Below are positions 34,093 through 43,875 of a DNA stretch of 48,765 nt, one piece after another. Every line of letters begins with the position of its first letter. Position 1 is the first letter of the stretch. The position numbers were made by a program, and so were the translations under genes. The notes beneath the pieces were generated by a model. That model did not search any database. It saw only the letters and a program-made list of their open reading frames with translations, and was not told the origin of the DNA. Source of the DNA: Pseudomonas antarctica (GTDB lineage Bacteria > Pseudomonadota > Gammaproteobacteria > Pseudomonadales > Pseudomonadaceae); contig NZ_UYXQ01000029.1 of assembly GCF_900624995.1 (NCBI RefSeq), positions 1 to 48,765 on the forward strand. The letters run 5' to 3'.

Positions 34093-36681
34093 ATGGTTCA
34101 CGTTCGCAAACTGGTGTTAGCAATAGCGGCCGCCTCGGCGCTGTCCTCCGGTATGGCGCAGGCGCTGCAGCTTGGGGAAATGACCCTCAAGTCGAAGTTG
34201 AACCAGCCGTTGTCGGTGGAAATCGAATTGCTCGATGTCGGCGGCCTCACGGCTTCCGAGATTACGCCGAGCCTGGCCTCCGACCAGGCATTTGTGGATG
34301 CGGGTGTGGATCGCCAGGCGTTTCTTAATGACCTGACGTTTACGCCGGTGATCAACCCGAGCGGTCGTAGCGTGGTGCGCGTCACCTCCAGTAAGCCGCT
34401 GCCCGATTCCTACGTACGTTTCCTGTTGCAGGTGCAATGGCCTAGCGGTCGCCTGATGCGTGACTACAGTGTGCTGCTGGACCCTGCCAAGTTCGAACAG
34501 CCGGCGCCAGCCGCCAGCACGCCTGCACCGCGTTTGAGTGCGCCGACCAAAACTGCAACTCCCAGCACTGCGCCAGCCATCAGCAAGCCTGCTCAGCACA
34601 CCACGACTCCTCGCGATACTTTGTGGGAAATTGCCGCGAAGAATCGCAACGGTGCTTCGGTCCAGCAAACCATGCTGGCTATCCAGGCGCTCAACCCTGA
34701 CGCTTTTATCGGCGGTAATATCAACCGCCTGAAGACCGGCCAGGTGTTACGCCTTCCGGATCGCCAGCAAGCCACCAGCTTGCCGCAGCCGGCGGCGATT
34801 GCCGAAGTGGCCGTGCAGAATGCAGCCTGGCGCGAGGGTCGCCGTACCGCCAATAAGCAGGCTGCGGGCAAGCAGCAACTGGATGCGACCAAGCGCACCC
34901 AGGCTGGTGATGCACCGTCGAGCACTAATGCGAAGGACAACTTGAGCCTGATCTCTGCCGAATCGGCCAAGAAAGGCGTGAAGGGCAAGGTTGGCGACAG
35001 CCGCGCGCTGAGCGACAAGCTGGCGATGACCCAGGAAGAACTGGATACCACGCGCCGCGAGAACGACGAGTTGAAAAGCCGTGCGGCCGACCTGCAAAGC
35101 CAGTTGGATAAACTGCAAAAACTGATTCAACTGAAAAACGATCAACTGGCCAAGTTGCAGGCTGCAAACGGTAACCCGGCAGCGCCAGCACCGGCGGCCA
35201 CTGCGGCGATGCCTGCTCAGTTGGCAGGTGAGCCTGCGGCCACCGCGCCAGCAGCCGATTCGGCACCGACTGCTGCGGCACCTACGCCCGAGCCGGTCAA
35301 GCCGGATCCGTCGCCCGCCAATACCACCGAAGGCAAGTTCAACGAACTGCTGACCAATCCGATTATCCTCGGCGTCATCGGCGGTGCTGCCGGCTTACTG
35401 GTGTTGCTGCTCCTGCTGCTGTGGGCGCGCCATCGTAATGCCCGCCTCGAAGAGGAAAAGCACCTGCGCATGGCGCGGGCACTGGCCGAAGAGCCGCAGT
35501 TTACGCCGAACGTTGATCACGACCTGCCACCGGACAGCTTCGAAGGCCTCGAAGTGGCGGCGCCGAACGTTAAGTTGGCTGCAGCGCCAGCACCGGCTGC
35601 CGTTGTTGAGCCGGTCGTGGTGCCGTCGGTTGCCTCCGTGCTTTCGCCCCTGGCCGCTGCCGTGGCCCCGCAAAACGCCAGCGATGCGCTGGCACAAGCC
35701 CAATCGCATATCGATCGGGGCCACCTGAACCAGGCGGCCGACGTCCTTCAGCAGGCGATCAAGTACGAGCCCGCGCGCAGCGACCTGCGCTTGAAGTTGA
35801 TGGAAGTTTACGGGTTGCAAGGCGACAAGGACGGTTTCGTTTCCCAGGAGCGTCAACTGGTGGCCAATGGTGAAAACCACGCCCAGGTCGAGCAGCTCAA
35901 AAGCCGCTTCCCAGCCATGGCTGTTTTAGCCGCGGGCGTCAGTGCGGCAGTCGCTGCGGCCGCGCTGGACGCGCAATACGTCAAGAATTTGCTGGATGAT
36001 AAGCCGGCTGCGCCCGCCCCGGAGCCGGAGCCAGAGGCTTTCGATACTGATTTCGACCTTAGCCTGGACGACCTGGAAGCGGCTTCGCCAGCCGTGGTTC
36101 GCCCGGATGATGAGCCGACTTTCGAGTCTGTTCTGCAGCGCCAGACTGAAGCCAAGGCCAGCCCGGATGACCTGTCGGACTTCGATCTGGACCTGCAGCT
36201 GGAAGCGCCGTCGTCCGCTCAATCGGACGATGACTTCCTCTCGGGGCTTGAAGAGCAGATGAAGGACGTGCCGCCGGTTGAGCCGCCGACCCTGACGCCT
36301 GCTGCACTGGATGATTTCGACCTGCCGGAAGACTTCGACCTGTCCCTGGCTGAGGAGCCGGCCGCTGCGTCAGCGGCCAAGCCGGATGCCTTCGCTTCCG
36401 AGCTGGACGATGTCAACGCTGAGCTGGATCGTCTGTCCCAAAGCCTGGAGCACCCGCCGATCGAACCTTCCTTCACCGCTGAAGACGCGGCATTGGGCGG
36501 TGATGAGCCGGAATTCGATTTCCTCTCCGGCACCGATGAGGTCGCCACCAAGCTGGACTTGGCCCAGGCCTACATCGACATGGGCGATGCTGATGGCGCG
36601 CGGGACATCCTTTCCGAAGTGCTGACCGAGGGCGATGAAGCCCAGCGCGGTGAAGCCAAGGAAATGCTCGGCAAAATCTGA
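34093..36681 (+). CDS. fimV: FimV-family polar hub protein
   Basis: An 862-residue inner-membrane protein. In P. aeruginosa, FimV supports type IV pilus assembly, polar localisation and cAMP-linked motility. It has a signal peptide (about 1-24, ending GMAQA), then the FimV N-terminal domain LGEMTLKSKLNQPLSVEIELL. A LysM peptidoglycan-binding segment follows (DTLWEIAAKNRNGASVQQTM, then LAIQALNPDAF). Next come a coiled coil (ENDELKSRAADLQSQLDKLQ), a Pro/Ala linker, one membrane helix (ILGVIGGAAGLLVLLLLLLW) and an acidic cytoplasmic part. A TPR and the C-terminal FimV domain (TKLDLAQAYIDMGDADGARD) close it. The ATG at 34093 begins the signal peptide. Confidence 0.95.
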   Translation: MVHVRKLVLAIAAASALSSGMAQALQLGEMTLKSKLNQPLSVEIELLDVGGLTASEITPSLASDQAFVDAGVDRQAFLNDLTFTPVINPSGRSVVRVTSSKPLPDSYVRFLLQVQWPSGRLMRDYSVLLDPAKFEQPAPAASTPAPRLSAPTKTATPSTAPAISKPAQHTTTPRDTLWEIAAKNRNGASVQQTMLAIQALNPDAFIGGNINRLKTGQVLRLPDRQQATSLPQPAAIAEVAVQNAAWREGRRTANKQAAGKQQLDATKRTQAGDAPSSTNAKDNLSLISAESAKKGVKGKVGDSRALSDKLAMTQEELDTTRRENDELKSRAADLQSQLDKLQKLIQLKNDQLAKLQAANGNPAAPAPAATAAMPAQLAGEPAATAPAADSAPTAAAPTPEPVKPDPSPANTTEGKFNELLTNPIILGVIGGAAGLLVLLLLLLWARHRNARLEEEKHLRMARALAEEPQFTPNVDHDLPPDSFEGLEVAAPNVKLAAAPAPAAVVEPVVVPSVASVLSPLAAAVAPQNASDALAQAQSHIDRGHLNQAADVLQQAIKYEPARSDLRLKLMEVYGLQGDKDGFVSQERQLVANGENHAQVEQLKSRFPAMAVLAAGVSAAVAAAALDAQYVKNLLDDKPAAPAPEPEPEAFDTDFDLSLDDLEAASPAVVRPDDEPTFESVLQRQTEAKASPDDLSDFDLDLQLEAPSSAQSDDDFLSGLEEQMKDVPPVEPPTLTPAALDDFDLPEDFDLSLAEEPAAASAAKPDAFASELDDVNAELDRLSQSLEHPPIEPSFTAEDAALGGDEPEFDFLSGTDEVATKLDLAQAYIDMGDADGARDILSEVLTEGDEAQRGEAKEMLGKI

Positions 36682-36738
36682 AGGGCGTTGTAAATGCAGT
36701 GTGGGAGTGGCGTGGGCCCTGCAACAAAAGCGCCCTTC
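36680..36738 (+). terminator. hairpin after fimV, with REP-like core
   Basis: An outer stem gaagggcg (36680-36687) pairs with cgcccttc (36731-36738), and an inner tgcag/ctgca pair closes around gtgtgggagtggcgtgggcc, which resembles a degenerate REP. No T-run follows, so it may protect the fimV mRNA end instead of terminating. Confidence 0.5.
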
Positions 36739-36754
36739 ATATGCCCGTCGCCTT

Positions 36755-36760
36755 TATAAT
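36755..36760 (+). promoter_or_regulatory. -10 box before truA
   Basis: A perfect TATAAT lies about 35-40 bases upstream of the preferred truA start. No strong -35 is visible at 17 bases (gcccttca region). If used, transcription would start near 36767, which argues against the TTG at 36769 as the truA start codon. Confidence 0.45.
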
Positions 36761-36795
36761 GGCCGCCTTTGCGCAACTCATCGGGCTCTCAGTTC

Positions 36796-37650
36796 TTGGC
36801 AAACATAGATAACGCGGCCGCCGAAATGGCGGCCGCAGGCTTTAACCGCATCGCCCTGGGCGTGGAATACAAAGGCTCGCGCTACCGCGGCTGGCAGCGC
36901 CAGGCCTCTGGTGTGCTGACGGTGCAGGAAACCCTCGAAAACGCTTTGTCGAAGGTCGCCGATTCGCCGGTGTCGCTGATGTGCGCCGGGCGTACCGACG
37001 CCGGTGTGCATGCCTGCGGCCAAGTGGTGCACTTCGATACCCAGGCCGAGCGCACGATGAAGGCGTGGGTGATGGGCGCCAATATCAATTTGCCCCATGA
37101 CGTCAGCGTCACCTGGGCCAAGGTCATGCCTGCGGATTTTCATGCGCGCTTCAAGGCTATCGCCCGGCGTTATCGCTATGTGATCTACAACGATCAGATC
37201 CGCCCCGCGCACCTCAATCAGGAAATCACCTGGAACCACCGCCCGCTGGATGCTGAGCGCATGGCCGAAGCAGCGCAGCATTTGGTCGGTGTGCATGATT
37301 TCAGTGCCTTTCGTGCCGGCCAGTGCCAGGCCAAGTCGCCGATCAAGGAAGTCCATCACCTGCGTGTGACCCGCCACGGCAAGATGATCGTGCTGGATAT
37401 CCGTGCCGGTGCTTTCCTGCACCATATGGTGCGCAACATCGCAGGCGTGTTGATGACCATCGGCACGGGCGAGCGTCCGGTGGAGTGGGCCAAGGAAGTG
37501 TTGGAAAGTCGCATTCGCCGTACTGGCGGCGTGACTGCACATCCGTTCGGCCTGTACCTGGTGGATGTGGAGTACCGCGGCGAATTCGAATTGCCGGATC
37601 GCTTCATCGGGCCACACTTCCTCACGGGTTTCAGCGAACTTGGCGGCTGA
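36796..37650 (+). CDS. truA: tRNA pseudouridine(38-40) synthase
   Basis: An enzyme of about 284 residues that converts uridines 38-40 of the tRNA anticodon arm to pseudouridine. The core begins FNRIALGVEYKGSRYRGWQR. The catalytic aspartate is in CAGRTDAGVHACGQVVHF, and the C-terminal half has HDFSAFRAGQCQAKSP and GAFLHHMVRNIAGVLM. The start is uncertain. Candidates are TTG 36769 (too close to a TATAAT box), TTG 36796 (MANIDNAAAEMAAAG, chosen because it resembles usual N termini) and ATG 36826. None has a strong ribosome-binding site. The conserved fold is complete with any of them. Confidence 0.93.
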   Translation: MANIDNAAAEMAAAGFNRIALGVEYKGSRYRGWQRQASGVLTVQETLENALSKVADSPVSLMCAGRTDAGVHACGQVVHFDTQAERTMKAWVMGANINLPHDVSVTWAKVMPADFHARFKAIARRYRYVIYNDQIRPAHLNQEITWNHRPLDAERMAEAAQHLVGVHDFSAFRAGQCQAKSPIKEVHHLRVTRHGKMIVLDIRAGAFLHHMVRNIAGVLMTIGTGERPVEWAKEVLESRIRRTGGVTAHPFGLYLVDVEYRGEFELPDRFIGPHFLTGFSELGG

Positions 37651-37713
37651 CGCCCGGAAAAGCTTTTGTTACCATCCGGGACTTTCTCGGTCCAACCCTG
37701 AGGTTTCTACGAC

Positions 37714-38346
37714 ATGTCAGCCGTTCGCAGCAAGATTTGCGGGATTACCCGCATAGAAGACGCGCTGGCGGCAGTCGAAGCGGGGGCGGATGCCATCGGT
37801 TTCGTGTTTTATGCCAAGAGCCCGCGGGCGGTGAATGTGCTGCAGGCGCGGGCGATCATCGCCGCACTGCCACCGTTCGTGACCACCGTGGGCTTGTTCG
37901 TCAACGCCAGTCGCTGCGAACTCAACGAAACCCTGGATGCCGTGCAGCTCGACATGCTGCAGTTTCACGGGGACGAAAGCCCTGATGAGTGTGAAAGCTA
38001 TCAACGCCCGTATATCAAGGCGTTGCGCGTCAAGGCTGGGGATGATGTCGCCGCTGCATGTGCTGCCTATACTGGCGCTCGCGGGATTCTGTTGGACACC
38101 TATGTCGAAGGTGTTCCCGGTGGCACGGGTGAGGCGTTTGACTGGTCGTTGATTCCCGAGGGGCTGAGTAAGCCGATCATCCTGGCCGGTGGGCTCAACC
38201 CCGCGAATGTTGGGGCCGCCATCGAGCAGGTTATGCCCTATGCCGTGGATGTCAGCGGTGGGGTGGAGCAGGGCAAGGGCATCAAGGATCACCACAAGAT
38301 TCGCGCATTCATGCAGGCCGTGCGCAACAGCAGGGGTGTGATGTGA
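37714..38346 (+). CDS. trpF: phosphoribosylanthranilate isomerase
   Basis: A 210-residue TIM-barrel enzyme of tryptophan synthesis (PRA to CdRP). It starts [20 protein letters not shown] with the catalytic Cys in [34 protein letters not shown], and the phosphate-binding [14 protein letters not shown] plus [15 protein letters not shown] follow, with the general acid Asp in the last. As in P. aeruginosa it sits between truA and accD, away from the other trp genes. Confidence 0.97.
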   Translation: MSAVRSKICGITRIEDALAAVEAGADAIGFVFYAKSPRAVNVLQARAIIAALPPFVTTVGLFVNASRCELNETLDAVQLDMLQFHGDESPDECESYQRPYIKALRVKAGDDVAAACAAYTGARGILLDTYVEGVPGGTGEAFDWSLIPEGLSKPIILAGGLNPANVGAAIEQVMPYAVDVSGGVEQGKGIKDHHKIRAFMQAVRNSRGVM

Positions 38347-38593
38347 CGGCTGGCAGTCTGCCGCCGTCCATAACTACCACTGTGTAAAACAGCACCGGCG
38401 CCGCCTGCGGGAGGCCCGGAAATGAAGTGGCAACCCTGCGCTGGCAGGTTGTCTGGAAGGCTGAGGATACAGGCAGGAAATGGCCGGTCGAACGTCTGAC
38501 CCCGTCCTGTCTTGTGTCATCGCCACATAATGAATTTAGCTCAAGGGCATACGCGGGGCTGTGTTCAAGCCACCGGTACTGGAGAAAGAAAGC

Positions 38594-39514
38594 ATGAGCA
38601 ACTGGTTAGTAGACAAACTGATCCCTTCGATCATGCGTTCCGAGGTGAAGAAAAGCTCGGTTCCTGAAGGTCTGTGGCACAAGTGCCCATCCTGCGACGC
38701 GGTGCTGTACCGCCCCGAGCTGGAAAAGACCCTGGACGTTTGCCCTAAGTGCAACCACCACATGCGTATCGGCGCTCGCGCGCGCATCGACATCTTCCTC
38801 GACGCCGATGGCCGTGCCGAATTGGGCGCGGACCTGGAGCCGGTTGACCGCCTCAAGTTCCGCGACGGCAAAAAGTACAAGGACCGCCTGACTGCAGCGC
38901 AGAAGCAGACCGGTGAGAAAGACGCACTGATTTCCGTCAGCGGCAAGCTGCTGGGTATGCCGGTGGTGGTGTCGGCGTTTGAGTTCTCCTTCATGGGCGG
39001 CTCCATGGGGGCCATCGTCGGTGAGCGTTTCGTGCGTGCCGCCAACTACGCCCTGGAAAATCGTTGCCCGATGATCTGCTTCGCCGCCTCCGGAGGTGCG
39101 CGTATGCAGGAAGCGCTGATCTCCCTGATGCAAATGGCCAAGACCTCCGCGGTATTGGCGCGTCTGCGTGAAGAAGGCATTCCATTCATCTCCGTGTTGA
39201 CTGACCCGGTCTACGGTGGTGTTTCCGCCAGCCTGGCGATGCTGGGGGATGTGATCGTCGGCGAACCTAAAGCCCTGATCGGCTTTGCCGGCCCGCGCGT
39301 GATCGAGCAAACCGTTCGCGAAAAACTGCCGGAAGGTTTCCAGCGCAGCGAGTTCCTGCTGGAGCACGGCGCCATCGACATGATCATCGCCCGTGGCGAG
39401 CTGCGTCCACGGCTGGGTAACCTGCTGGCGCAAATGATGGGCCTGCCGACACCCGTGTACGTCGCGCCTAAAATCGAACCGATCGTTGTGCCGCCGGTGC
39501 CTGCAAACCTATGA
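38594..39514 (+). CDS. accD: acetyl-CoA carboxylase, carboxyltransferase subunit beta
   Basis: A 306-residue subunit that, with AccA, transfers CO2 from biotin to acetyl-CoA for fatty acid synthesis. The N-terminal zinc ribbon is CPSC-x18-CPKC (WHKCPSC then [10 protein letters not shown]). The crotonase-like core has [36 protein letters not shown] and [16 protein letters not shown]. The ATG at 38594 has ggagaaagaaagc upstream. The 247-base leader after trpF has several GC-rich hairpins (for example caaccctgcgctggcaggttg near 38431), which might be regulatory. It overlaps folC by four bases. Confidence 0.97.
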   Translation: MSNWLVDKLIPSIMRSEVKKSSVPEGLWHKCPSCDAVLYRPELEKTLDVCPKCNHHMRIGARARIDIFLDADGRAELGADLEPVDRLKFRDGKKYKDRLTAAQKQTGEKDALISVSGKLLGMPVVVSAFEFSFMGGSMGAIVGERFVRAANYALENRCPMICFAASGGARMQEALISLMQMAKTSAVLARLREEGIPFISVLTDPVYGGVSASLAMLGDVIVGEPKALIGFAGPRVIEQTVREKLPEGFQRSEFLLEHGAIDMIIARGELRPRLGNLLAQMMGLPTPVYVAPKIEPIVVPPVPANL

Positions 39515-40818
39515 CCCAACGTACCCTGGGCGAATGGCTCGCCTACCTTGAGCAGTTGCATCCGTCAGCCATCGACATGGGGCTGGAGCGCTCGCAACAG
39601 GTAGCGGCCCGCCTTGGGTTGGGGCGGCCGGCGCCACGTGTGATCACGGTGACCGGCACCAACGGCAAGGGCTCTACTTGCGCCTTTGTCGCGGCGTTGC
39701 TGCAAGCCCAAGGGCTTAAAGTTGGCGTCTACAATTCCCCGCACCTGCTGCGTTATAACGAGCGGGTGCAGCTCAATGGCGTCGAAGCCACTGACGAGCA
39801 GCTCTGCCAAGCCTTTGCCGCATTGGATGCCGGGCGCGGCGAGATTTCCCTGACTTACTTCGAGATGGGCACCCTGGCGGCGTTCTGGCTGTTTGAGCGC
39901 GCGCAATTGGACGTGGTCGTGCTGGAAGTCGGCTTGGGTGGGCGCCTGGATACGGTCAATGTGGTGGATGCCGACCTGGCGCTGGTCACCAGTATTGGCG
40001 TTGACCATGCCGACTATCTGGGCAATACCCGGGAGTCGGTGGCCTTTGAAAAGGCTGGGATCTTGCGCCAGGGCAAACCTGCGCTGTGTGGTGACCTGGA
40101 CCCGCCGCAGCCCTTGCTCGACAAAGTGCGCGAGCTGGGCTGCCCGTTTTACCTGCGTGGTCGCGAATTCAATCTGGAGATTGGCGCTCAGCATTGGCAC
40201 TGGCGTGGGCATGACGCGCGTGGCCAAGTGGTCGAATTACGCGATCTGCCACTGCTGAACCTGCCGATGGAAAACGCCGCGCTCGCGCTGCAGGCTTACC
40301 TGCTGCTGGATCTGCCGTGGCATGCCGAGCAGATTGCTGCCACATTGCTGGCAACCCGTGTGGTAGGGCGCCTGGATCGCCGCACTTTCGAGTGGCAAGG
40401 CAAGCGCCTGAACCTGCTGCTGGATGTGGGGCATAACCCCCACGCGGCCGAGTACTTGGCGCAACGCCTGTCACGTACACCGCCGGTCGGTCGTCGCCTG
40501 GCGGTGTTCGGGCTGTTGGCGGATAAAGACTTGGGCGGCGTGGTTGCGCCGTTGTTGAGCGCTGTCCAGGCGTGGGCGGTCGCACCGCTGGATACGCCGC
40601 GCAGTCGTCCGGCTGCCGAATTGGAAATCGCCTTGCAGAACCTTGGTGCGCCAGTGGCGTCGTATGCAAGCGTCATCGCGGCGCTTGAAGCGCAGTGTGC
40701 GGTGGCCACGGCCGAGGACGATATTCTGTTGTTCGGATCATTTTATTGTGTTGCCGAGGCGCTAGAGTGGTTGGCCCGGCGCTCCACGGAGGAAGCTGCA
40801 CATGGCATTACTGGATAG
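39511..40818 (+). CDS. folC: bifunctional dihydrofolate synthase / folylpolyglutamate synthase
   Basis: A 435-residue Mur-ligase-type enzyme that adds glutamate to dihydropteroate and extends folate polyglutamate tails. The P-loop is [51 protein letters not shown] and GVDHADYLG bind the folate and metal. [16 protein letters not shown] belongs to the C-terminal domain. It starts inside the accD stop (ATGA) and ends 17 bases into the SPOR-protein gene, so accD, folC and the SPOR gene are translated as a tight unit. Confidence 0.97.
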   Translation: MTQRTLGEWLAYLEQLHPSAIDMGLERSQQVAARLGLGRPAPRVITVTGTNGKGSTCAFVAALLQAQGLKVGVYNSPHLLRYNERVQLNGVEATDEQLCQAFAALDAGRGEISLTYFEMGTLAAFWLFERAQLDVVVLEVGLGGRLDTVNVVDADLALVTSIGVDHADYLGNTRESVAFEKAGILRQGKPALCGDLDPPQPLLDKVRELGCPFYLRGREFNLEIGAQHWHWRGHDARGQVVELRDLPLLNLPMENAALALQAYLLLDLPWHAEQIAATLLATRVVGRLDRRTFEWQGKRLNLLLDVGHNPHAAEYLAQRLSRTPPVGRRLAVFGLLADKDLGGVVAPLLSAVQAWAVAPLDTPRSRPAAELEIALQNLGAPVASYASVIAALEAQCAVATAEDDILLFGSFYCVAEALEWLARRSTEEAAHGITG

Positions 40819-41458
40819 CGCTTACAAGCAGCGAATGGTTGGAGCCCTGGTGTTGGTGGCGTTGGCGGTGATTTTTCTGCCGATGCTGTTTTCCCGCCAG
40901 GACGAACAGCGCCAGGTAGTGGTTGAGGCGCCAGCCATGCCCCAGGCACCGACGGTGCCTCAGGTTCAGGTTGAGCCGGTGGTGGTGCCCGATCCGCAGG
41001 CGCTGCCGCAAGAGCCGGTGCCGACCGATGAGGAAATCGCTGCGCAGCAGGCGCCGACCCAGCCGATACAGCCGAGTGTTCCTGTGGTCAAGCCTGCTCC
41101 GGCCCCGGTCGTTGCCGCCAAGCCTGTTGCGCCCGCGCCTGCGCCCAAGCCAGTAGCGCCGCAACCGGCTGCGCCGGGTAAGCCTGATGTGGGGCAGAGC
41201 CGTATCGATCCGAATGGCTTGCCGATCAGTTGGTCGATCCAGCTCGCCAGCCTGGCCAACCGCGAGAGCGCCGAAGCCTTGCAGAAAAAGCTGCGTACCC
41301 AGGGCTACAACGCCTATATCCGTAGCGCCGACGGCAAGAACCGGGTGTTTGTCGGGCCGCTGATCGAGCGTGCCGAGGCAGATCGCCTGCGGGACTTGTT
41401 GGGCCGGCAGCAGAATCTCAATGGTTTTGTGGTGCGTTTCCAGCCTGAGCGCGGCTGA
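40802..41458 (+). CDS. SPOR-domain protein, DedD-like
   Basis: A 218-residue, single-pass inner-membrane protein. The cytoplasmic start ([11 protein letters not shown]) is followed by a membrane helix at about 12-28 (MVGALVLVALAVIFLPMLF). A long Pro/Ala/Val-rich periplasmic linker (about 35-130) follows, then a SPOR domain (SWSIQLASLANRESAEALQK, then FVGPLIERAEADRLRDLLG). SPOR domains bind the naked glycan strands found at division sites, so a cell-division role like that of E. coli DedD is likely. Its start overlaps folC by 17 bases. Confidence 0.92.
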   Translation: MALLDSAYKQRMVGALVLVALAVIFLPMLFSRQDEQRQVVVEAPAMPQAPTVPQVQVEPVVVPDPQALPQEPVPTDEEIAAQQAPTQPIQPSVPVVKPAPAPVVAAKPVAPAPAPKPVAPQPAAPGKPDVGQSRIDPNGLPISWSIQLASLANRESAEALQKKLRTQGYNAYIRSADGKNRVFVGPLIERAEADRLRDLLGRQQNLNGFVVRFQPERG

Positions 41459-41482
41459 TTTTAAGCGGGAATGCGGTTCAAG

Positions 41483-41571
41483 TGTGGGAGCGGGCTTGCT
41501 CGCGAATACGGAGTGTCAGTCACTGAATGTGTATCTGACACACCGTATTCGCGAGCAAGCCCGCTCCCACA
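41483..41571. repeat. REPIN with a perfect 29-bp stem
   Basis: The left arm (41483-41511, starting tgtgggagcgggcttgctcg) and right arm (41543-41571) are perfect reverse complements over 29 bases. An extra tgtcag/ctgaca pair extends the stem further in. The sequence attggtttttt follows, so on the plus strand it could also act as a terminator. It is the same REP type as the element after uvrB. Confidence 0.92.
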
Positions 41572-41705
41572 TTGGTTTTTTAGTAGTCTTAAGATAGCGT
41601 TCGCTCTTCACAACCCATTGATTTGCAAAGCACCCGCAATCACAGCTTACCGATAGCCCGGCGCTCTGCTAAAATGCGCCGCCTTATCCGTACGTAGGCT
41701 GCACT

Positions 41706-42263
41706 GTGCCATTTACCTGGGTTGATTGGGCGATCGTTGCAATCGTCGCCATCTCCGCTTTGATCAGTCTAAGCCGCGGCTTCGTAAAAGAAGCACTGTC
41801 GTTGCTGACCTGGATCATCGCAGGAGTCGTCGCCTGGATGTTCGGTGGTTCACTGTCGGTTTACCTGGCCGGTTACATCGAAACACCTTCGGCTCGCGTC
41901 ATCGCGGGCTGCGCCATCATGTTCATCGCCACGCTGCTGGTGGGAGCAATGGTCAATTATCTTATTGGCGAGTTGATACGTGTCACCGGCATCGAAGGGA
42001 CCGATCGATTTCTCGGCATGGCCTTCGGCGCCGCGCGTGGCGCGTTGCTGGTGGTTGTGGCGGTCGGGCTGTTGAGCCTGGGGCCGGTACAGCAGGATTC
42101 GTGGTGGCAGGAGTCGGTGCTCGTGCCAAAATTTCTATTGGTTGCAGACTGGTCCAAAAACCTCATTTTGGGGTGGAGCAGTCAGTGGCTGGCCAGCGGA
42201 ATCAGCGTACCCGCTGATCTTCCGTTCAAGGAGCACCTCTTACCGGCCAAAACGCCTCAGTAA
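41706..42263 (+). CDS. cvpA: colicin V production family membrane protein
   Basis: A 185-residue inner-membrane protein with about four hydrophobic helices (VDWAIVAIVAISALISLSRG, LLTWIIAGVVAWMFGGSL, VIAGCAIMFIATLLVGAMVNY, and GALLVVVAVGLLSLG). The SLSRGFVKEALSLLTWI and DRFLGMAFGAARGAL segments are typical of CvpA. It precedes purF as in E. coli and other pseudomonads. Its function is not established; E. coli CvpA is needed for colicin V export and affects envelope integrity. The start codon is GTG. Confidence 0.95.
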   Translation: MPFTWVDWAIVAIVAISALISLSRGFVKEALSLLTWIIAGVVAWMFGGSLSVYLAGYIETPSARVIAGCAIMFIATLLVGAMVNYLIGELIRVTGIEGTDRFLGMAFGAARGALLVVVAVGLLSLGPVQQDSWWQESVLVPKFLLVADWSKNLILGWSSQWLASGISVPADLPFKEHLLPAKTPQ

Positions 42264-42304
42264 GTTGTGTTCAGTCAAGATTCATTAAGTAGGGGTTGCG
42301 TCGC

Positions 42305-43810
42305 ATGTGTGGCATCGTCGGTATCGTCGGTAAGTCGAACGTGAATCAGGCGCTGTATGACGCGCTAACCGTCCTCCAGCACCGCGGCCAGGACGCTGCC
42401 GGTATTGTGACCAGCCACGACGGCCGGTTATTCCTGCGCAAGGACAATGGCCTGGTGCGTGACGTGTTCCACCAGCGTCACATGCAGCGCCTCGTCGGGC
42501 ACATGGGTATTGGCCATGTGCGTTACCCGACTGCCGGTAGCTCGACGTCGGCCGAAGCTCAACCGTTTTACGTCAACTCGCCTTATGGCATCACCCTGGC
42601 GCACAACGGTAACCTGACCAATGTTGAACAGTTGGCCAAGGAGATTTACGAATCTGACCTGCGCCACGTCAACACTAACTCCGACTCGGAAGTGCTGCTC
42701 AACGTGTTCGCGCACGAGCTGGCTCAGCGCGGCAAGCTGCAGCCGACCGAAGAAGACGTGTTCGCCGCCGTGACTGACGTGCACAACCGTTGCGTCGGTG
42801 GCTACGCGGTGGTGGCCATGATCACCGGTTATGGCATCGTCGGCTTCCGCGACCCGCATGGCATTCGCCCTATCGTGTTTGGCCAACGTCACACTGACGA
42901 AGGTGTCGAGTACATGATCGCGTCCGAAAGCGTGTCCCTCGACGTGCTGGGCTTTACCCTGATTCGCGACCTCGCGCCGGGCGAAGCGGTGTACATCACC
43001 GAAGACGGCAAGCTGCACACCCGTCAGTGCGCAATTGCGCCGAAACTCACCCCGTGCATCTTCGAACACGTCTACCTGGCGCGTCCGGATTCGATCATCG
43101 ACGGCGTTTCGGTGTACAAGGCGCGTCTGCGCATGGGCGAGAAGCTGGCCGAGAAGATCCTGCGCGAGCGTCCTGAGCATGATATCGACGTGGTGATCCC
43201 GATCCCGGACACCAGCCGTACCGCTGCGCTGGAGCTGGCCAACCACTTGGGCGTCAAGTTCCGCGAAGGCTTCGTCAAGAACCGTTACATCGGCCGCACC
43301 TTCATCATGCCGGGCCAGGCGGCGCGCAAGAAGTCGGTACGCCAGAAGCTCAACGCGATCGAGCTGGAGTTTCGCGGCAAGAACGTGATGCTGGTGGACG
43401 ATTCCATCGTGCGCGGCACCACGTGCAAGCAGATCATCCAGATGGCCCGCGAAGCCGGTGCGAAGAACGTGTACTTCTGTTCCGCTGCGCCTGCCGTGCG
43501 TTACCCGAACGTATACGGTATCGACATGCCGAGCGCCCACGAACTGATCGCCCATAACCGGTCGACCCAAGACGTGGCCGACCTGATCGGCGCCGATTGG
43601 CTGATCTATCAGGACCTGCCGGACCTGATCGAAGCCGTGGGTGGTGGCAAGATCAAGATCGAGCAGTTCGATTGCGCCGTGTTCGACGGCAAGTACGTGA
43701 CCGGCGATGTCGACGAGGCCTACCTGAACAAGATCGAGCAGGCGCGTAACGACTCGTCGAAGATCAAGACCCAGGCGGTCAGCGCGATCATCGACCTGTA
43801 CAACAACTGA
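42305..43810 (+). CDS. purF: amidophosphoribosyltransferase
   Basis: A 501-residue enzyme for the first step of purine synthesis (PRPP plus glutamine to phosphoribosylamine). The ATG at 42305 gives MCGIVGIVG, so Cys2 becomes the N-terminal glutaminase nucleophile after Met removal. An upstream in-frame TTG would bury it. [11 protein letters not shown] and SDSEVLLNV are glutaminase motifs. The C-terminal phosphoribosyltransferase half has the PRPP loop [17 protein letters not shown]. No cysteine-rich iron-sulfur ligand set is evident, as in the E. coli type. Confidence 0.98.
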   Translation: MCGIVGIVGKSNVNQALYDALTVLQHRGQDAAGIVTSHDGRLFLRKDNGLVRDVFHQRHMQRLVGHMGIGHVRYPTAGSSTSAEAQPFYVNSPYGITLAHNGNLTNVEQLAKEIYESDLRHVNTNSDSEVLLNVFAHELAQRGKLQPTEEDVFAAVTDVHNRCVGGYAVVAMITGYGIVGFRDPHGIRPIVFGQRHTDEGVEYMIASESVSLDVLGFTLIRDLAPGEAVYITEDGKLHTRQCAIAPKLTPCIFEHVYLARPDSIIDGVSVYKARLRMGEKLAEKILRERPEHDIDVVIPIPDTSRTAALELANHLGVKFREGFVKNRYIGRTFIMPGQAARKKSVRQKLNAIELEFRGKNVMLVDDSIVRGTTCKQIIQMAREAGAKNVYFCSAAPAVRYPNVYGIDMPSAHELIAHNRSTQDVADLIGADWLIYQDLPDLIEAVGGGKIKIEQFDCAVFDGKYVTGDVDEAYLNKIEQARNDSSKIKTQAVSAIIDLYNN

Positions 43811-43817
43811 GTAAATG

Positions 43818-43839
43818 CCGGCCCTGAGGGGCCGGTTTT
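43818..43839 (+). terminator. purF terminator
   Basis: Stem ccggccc / gggccgg with a four-base loop, followed by tttt, seven bases after the purF stop codon. Confidence 0.87.
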
Positions 43840-43875
43840 GTATCCTAAATAAAGCATTGAGTAAGGAGTCGCAGC

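Noticed and set aside
38347..38593. Riboswitch before accD
   Set aside because: Several GC-rich hairpins are present but none matches a riboswitch class I know.
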